Shown one piece after another: positions 7,623 to 9,313 of a DNA stretch of 9,313 nt. Numbering within the stretch: the stretch's first letter is position 1; each line of letters opens with the position of its first letter. Source of the DNA: an uncultured Prevotella sp. (GTDB lineage Bacteria; Bacteroidota; Bacteroidia; Bacteroidales; Bacteroidaceae). The notes beneath the pieces were generated by a model. It worked only from the letters and a program-made list of their open reading frames with translations. It had not been told where the DNA came from and ran no database searches. The position numbers and the translations under genes were made by a program. The stretch is from the NCBI GenBank assembly GCA_947303825.1, contig CAMYZK010000076.1, positions 1-9,313 on the forward strand, written 5' to 3'.

Positions 7623-7702
7623 CTGAACAAGCGAAGATGCAAACCCGTTTAGATTTATTAGGTGAATATTCTTGTAGGGAATGTTGGTCTGCGCTTGTTC
7701 AG
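7623..7702. repeat. Perfect 11-bp inverted repeat with 58-bp spacer
   Basis: CTGAACAAGCG at 7623-7633 is the exact reverse complement of CGCTTGTTCAG at 7692-7702. Both arms lie in the gap between the MORN gene end and the YhcH-family start. The repeat could form a long stem in the RNA, or be a pair of sites for a regulator. The spacer is AT-rich and includes a minus-strand TTTG at 7640-7643, but no good TAnnTTTG follows it. No terminator-like T-run is next to the right arm. Confidence 0.5.
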
Positions 7703-7727
7703 CCTTCCATCCCCTGACTTCTTAATT

Positions 7728-8843
7728 CTATTTGGATCGTTTTCCCTGCACATAGGTGCCTTGTGCAGTAACTTTTCCGTTTCGGTCTTTCTCCACAAAC
7801 TGCCCGTCGCGCTTTCCGTTCAGGTAGCTACCCTCGAAGCGTCGTCCGTCTTTTGTCTCTTCTATGGCCTTGCCGTTGCGCAGCCCGTTCTTGTATGTTG
7901 CCTTGAACTTTGAGCCGTCAGCCATGTGGCCTATACACTCACCATCGGGTTTGCCGTCCTTGAAGTGTCCCTCCACGGTATCGCCCTTCTTAGTGGTGAG
8001 CTTGCCCTTTCCTCCCGGAGCATCGGCATCCCACTGCCCCTGGTAGGTTGTTCCGTTTGCCCATACTATAGTGCCATTACCACTCTTGTCGCCATTCTTG
8101 AACTGGCCGGTATACTTGTCACCGTTAGCATATGTAATTATTCCCGTGCCTGTGCGTAAGCCTTTCTGATAGTCACCTTCGTATATGTCGCCGTTCTGGA
8201 ACCTGTATATCCCCTTGCCATGCTGTAGGTCGTCCTGCCACTGTCCCACATAGAGGTCGCCGTTAGAATATTTGTAGGTGCCCTTGCCATTTCGCTTGTT
8301 GGCAACCCACTGACCGTCATACTCCGAGCCGTCGGCCCAATGATAGACACCCTGTCCGTGTCTTAGGTCGTTCTTCCAGTTACCATCATACCACGCACCA
8401 CTGGCAAAAGTATATTTTCCCTTGCCCTGACGCTCGTCGGCATGCCAGTTACCGTCGTATATGTCACCGTTGAAGTAATACATCACTCCGTGGCCCTGCT
8501 GATAGTCACTGTACCACAGTCCCACATATTTATTGTTATTAGCAAACCAGAAGGTGCCTTGCCCATGCTGGTGGTCGTCAAGCCACTGTCCTTCGTAACG
8601 TTCTCCATCAAAGAATACGTAGGTGCCTGTGCCTTGACGCTTGCCTTTCACATAGTCACCCTCATACCAGTTGCCGTTCTTCCATGTTGTCTTGCCCTTG
8701 CCATTGGGCTTGCCCTGGCTCATCTCTCCGTTGTAGTCGCCCCCGTCACGTGTAGTGCACGAACCCAGCGTAATGCCTTGAGCCAGAGCCAGAGAGGGCA
8801 TCAGCATAAGGCCAAATGATATTAATATAAGTCTTGCTTTCAT
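7728..8843 (-). CDS. Secreted MORN-repeat protein
   Basis: The 371-residue product starts with a signal peptide (MKARLILISFGLMLMPSLAL, likely cut after ALA at residue 21, before QG), so it is exported, probably to the periplasm. Residues 35-356 consist of about fourteen back-to-back 23-residue MORN units of the form xxYxGxWxxxxxxGxGxxxxxxG; the Y-x-G-x-W/F/Y and G-x-G positions are well kept in units 1-11 and decay in units 12-14, with a partial fifteenth unit to the end. MORN units form beta-hairpin ladders that in other proteins mediate lipid or protein binding or dimerisation; the ligand here cannot be read from the sequence. C29 in LGSC is too far from the hydrophobic core for a convincing lipobox. 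The start ATG at 8843 follows a good Bacteroidetes promoter, so this gene has its own transcription start. The next gene on the same strand begins 139 bp downstream. Confidence 0.94.
   Translation of the reverse strand: MKARLILISFGLMLMPSLALAQGITLGSCTTRDGGDYNGEMSQGKPNGKGKTTWKNGNWYEGDYVKGKRQGTGTYVFFDGERYEGQWLDDHQHGQGTFWFANNNKYVGLWYSDYQQGHGVMYYFNGDIYDGNWHADERQGKGKYTFASGAWYDGNWKNDLRHGQGVYHWADGSEYDGQWVANKRNGKGTYKYSNGDLYVGQWQDDLQHGKGIYRFQNGDIYEGDYQKGLRTGTGIITYANGDKYTGQFKNGDKSGNGTIVWANGTTYQGQWDADAPGGKGKLTTKKGDTVEGHFKDGKPDGECIGHMADGSKFKATYKNGLRNGKAIEETKDGRRFEGSYLNGKRDGQFVEKDRNGKVTAQGTYVQGKRSK
7776..8741 (-). repeat. Imperfect 69-bp tandem repeats encoding the MORN units
   Basis: About fourteen consecutive units of 69 bases encode the 23-residue MORN repeats. 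They are diverged at the DNA level, though short phrases such as AACGGCGA(C/T) and TA(C/T)GA(C/T)GG recur at the same phase. Such an array could gain or lose units in frame by recombination. Confidence 0.8.
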
Positions 8844-8865
8844 GATAATTTCAATTTTTCACCCC

Positions 8866-8897
8866 CAAAATTACGAAAAAAAAAACTGACAGGCAAA
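8866..8897 (-). promoter_or_regulatory. Bacteroidetes-type promoter of the MORN gene, with A10/T10 tract in the spacer
   Basis: On the minus strand TTTG (8894-8897) is followed after 20 nt by TAATTTTG (8866-8873), matching the -33 TTTG and -7 TAnnTTTG elements of the Bacteroidetes primary sigma factor at the expected spacing. The -7 element lies 22 bp before the ATG at 8843, giving a short leader. Ten consecutive A bases on the plus strand (8876-8885) lie between the two elements, so slippage would change the spacing. Confidence 0.75.
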
Positions 8898-8994
8898 GAT
8901 TTTAAGATTTTCGACAAAAGAATTAAGAATTATTTGTAAAACTTTGAAACGTTCTTTGCATGCACACAAAAAGTAACAGGTGTAAAATATTGAA

Positions 8995-9079
8995 TTATCC
9001 GCTTATCCTACACCCAGTACTGATTATCAATGAGTTATCGAAGATTTATCCGCATGTTATCCGCTAATCATCCTACACC
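8995..9079 (+). repeat. Cluster of TTATCCGC-type 9-mers and a duplicated TTATCCGCT...ATCCTACACC unit
   Basis: TTATCCGCT occurs at 8995-9003 and 9057-9065, TTATCCGCA at 9046-9054, and bare TTATC at 9024-9028 and 9035-9039. Both TTATCCGCT copies are followed by ATCCTACACC (9005-9014 and 9070-9079), forming an imperfect direct repeat 62-65 bp apart. GGTGTA at 8979-8984 is the inverse of the TACACC ends. TTATCCGCA differs from the DnaA box TTATCCACA at one position. The same 9-mer recurs inverted at the right edge. Its function is unknown; a protein-binding array is the simplest reading. Confidence 0.55.
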
Positions 9080-9178
9080 TAATGCCGAATTTGGCATATT
9101 TTTGCTTGCAAACTTCTATTTTTTAGCAATTTTGCATGGTCATTCAGTAAGTAGGAGGTGCGCTTGAGGCAAAAAGAG

Positions 9179-9301
9179 ATGCGTCCGAAAAAAACAAAGG
9201 GGCGCCGGACGAAAATCCGAGCTGCTCGGACAGTAATCCCTCCACGCCATTCATCGCTGAACGGCCCTTCTTTCGTCGAACAGCGGATAATAAGCGGATA
9301 A
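9179..9301 (+). CDS. Possible small basic ORF of 40 residues
   Basis: An ORF from the ATG at 9179 to a TAA at 9299-9301 encodes a 40-residue peptide beginning MRPKKTKGRRTKIR, with Lys/Arg concentrated in the first half. In-frame TTG (9164) and GTG (9158) starts lie at or just after AGGAGGTG (9153-9160), an unusually strong Shine-Dalgarno-like sequence for this phylum. A rightward -7 promoter match lies 50-80 bp upstream. Against it: the end of the ORF is made from the 11-bp tandem repeat, the opposite strand is also open here, and the block is full of hairpins. I do not recognise the peptide. It may be a real small gene, a leader peptide or chance. Confidence 0.2.
   Translation: MRPKKTKGRRTKIRAARTVIPPRHSSLNGPSFVEQRIISG
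9182..9230. other. Stem-loop-forming GC-rich block
   Basis: TCCGAG-CTG-CTCGGA at 9216-9230 is a perfect 6-bp hairpin with a 3-base loop. CGTCCG at 9182-9187 pairs perfectly with CGGACG at 9206-9211. GGCGCC at 9201-9206 is a palindrome. A looser pair, CGCTG at 9255-9259 and CAGCG at 9281-9285, lies to the right. The density of inverted repeats suggests a structured RNA or a foldable DNA element, but no T-run follows to mark a terminator. Confidence 0.4.
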
Positions 9302-9313
9302 TAAGCGGATAAT
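9282..9313. repeat. 11-bp tandem repeat AGCGGATAATA, three copies, cut by the window edge
   Basis: AGCGGATAA occurs at 9282-9290, 9293-9301 and 9304-9312 with an exact 11-bp period. Its reverse complement is TTATCCGCT, the same 9-mer found twice at 8995-9065. An 11-bp period puts copies on about the same face of the helix, as in protein-binding iterons. The array probably continues to the right of the window. Confidence 0.75.

Larger units (their letters stand above)
8844..9313. other. Long region without a convincing gene, upstream of all genes in the window
   Basis: These 470 bases hold the MORN promoter at the left, then an AT-rich stretch to about 9150 with the TTATCC cluster, then a GC-richer block with hairpins, then a tandem repeat cut by the edge. 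AT-rich palindromes lie at 9082-9095 (TGCCGAATTTGGCA, with one G-T pair) and around 9101-9112 (TTTGCTTGCAAA). Plus-strand matches to the -7 element occur at 9097-9104 (TATTTTTG, exact) and 9127-9134 (CAATTTTG, one mismatch, with TTTG 22 nt upstream), so a rightward transcript is possible. No tRNA, rRNA or known riboswitch was recognised. Confidence 0.6.

Noticed and set aside
7611..7643. Promoter for the yhcH-glgB group (TTTG at 7640-7643 with TATCCCCC 21 nt downstream)
   Set aside because: Only the TA of the -7 element TAnnTTTG is matched; too weak to annotate.
9079..9312. Minus-strand frame open from the right edge to a TAG at 9079-9081 (77 codons)
   Set aside because: It could be the 3' end of a gene entering from the right, but it has no ATG or GTG inside the window, passes through the tandem repeat and AT-rich palindromes, and matches nothing I recognise. 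Sequence beyond 9313 would decide it.
8995..9313. CRISPR array
   Set aside because: The repeats are 9-11 bp, too short, with no unique spacers of regular length and no cas genes nearby.

Overview
The window looks like a chromosomal segment from a member of the Bacteroidales, most likely Prevotella or a close relative. The reasons are two matches to the Bacteroidetes -7 promoter element TAnnTTTG (one paired with an upstream TTTG at 20 nt), the absence of Shine-Dalgarno sequences in front of the main genes, and a gene set typical of that group (StDAPDH-like diaminopimelate dehydrogenase, DUF349 repeat protein, glycogen branching enzyme of eukaryote-like type, secreted MORN-repeat protein). No genus-specific marker is present, so the genus is inference. 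No transposase, integrase, phage gene, tRNA, rRNA or CRISPR array was seen.

All seven clear genes read leftward (minus strand). From right to left: a secreted protein of about fourteen MORN repeats (7728-8843) with its own Bacteroidetes-type promoter; a gap of 139 bp holding a perfect 11-bp inverted repeat; a tightly packed group of a YhcH/YjgK/YiaL-family protein (7142-7588), glgB (5052-7130, 11 bp later) and an unrecognised five-helix membrane protein with a large soluble tail (3776-5002, 49 bp later). After a 125-bp gap with a second TAnnTTTG promoter comes a likely transcription unit of a DUF349 repeat protein (1626-3650), meso-diaminopimelate dehydrogenase (694-1593, gap 32 bp) and the N-terminal half of the replication-recombination ATPase RarA (1-639, gap 54 bp; it runs off the left edge).

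Functionally these are mostly core genes: peptidoglycan/lysine precursor metabolism (ddh), replication-fork maintenance (rarA), storage polysaccharide branching (glgB) with a possible sugar-processing partner (YhcH family), and proteins of unknown role. I see no defence or biosynthetic cluster.

The least explained part is the last 470 bases (8844-9313). It has no convincing gene but holds a phase-variation-prone A10 tract in the MORN promoter, a cluster of TTATCC-type 9-mers resembling one-mismatch DnaA boxes, a GC-richer block with several hairpins and a short ORF behind an AGGAGGTG sequence, and an 11-bp tandem repeat that carries the same 9-mer in the opposite orientation and is cut by the window edge. 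All genes read away from it. It is the best candidate here for an undescribed element: a replication origin, a regulatory array or a dispersed repeat.
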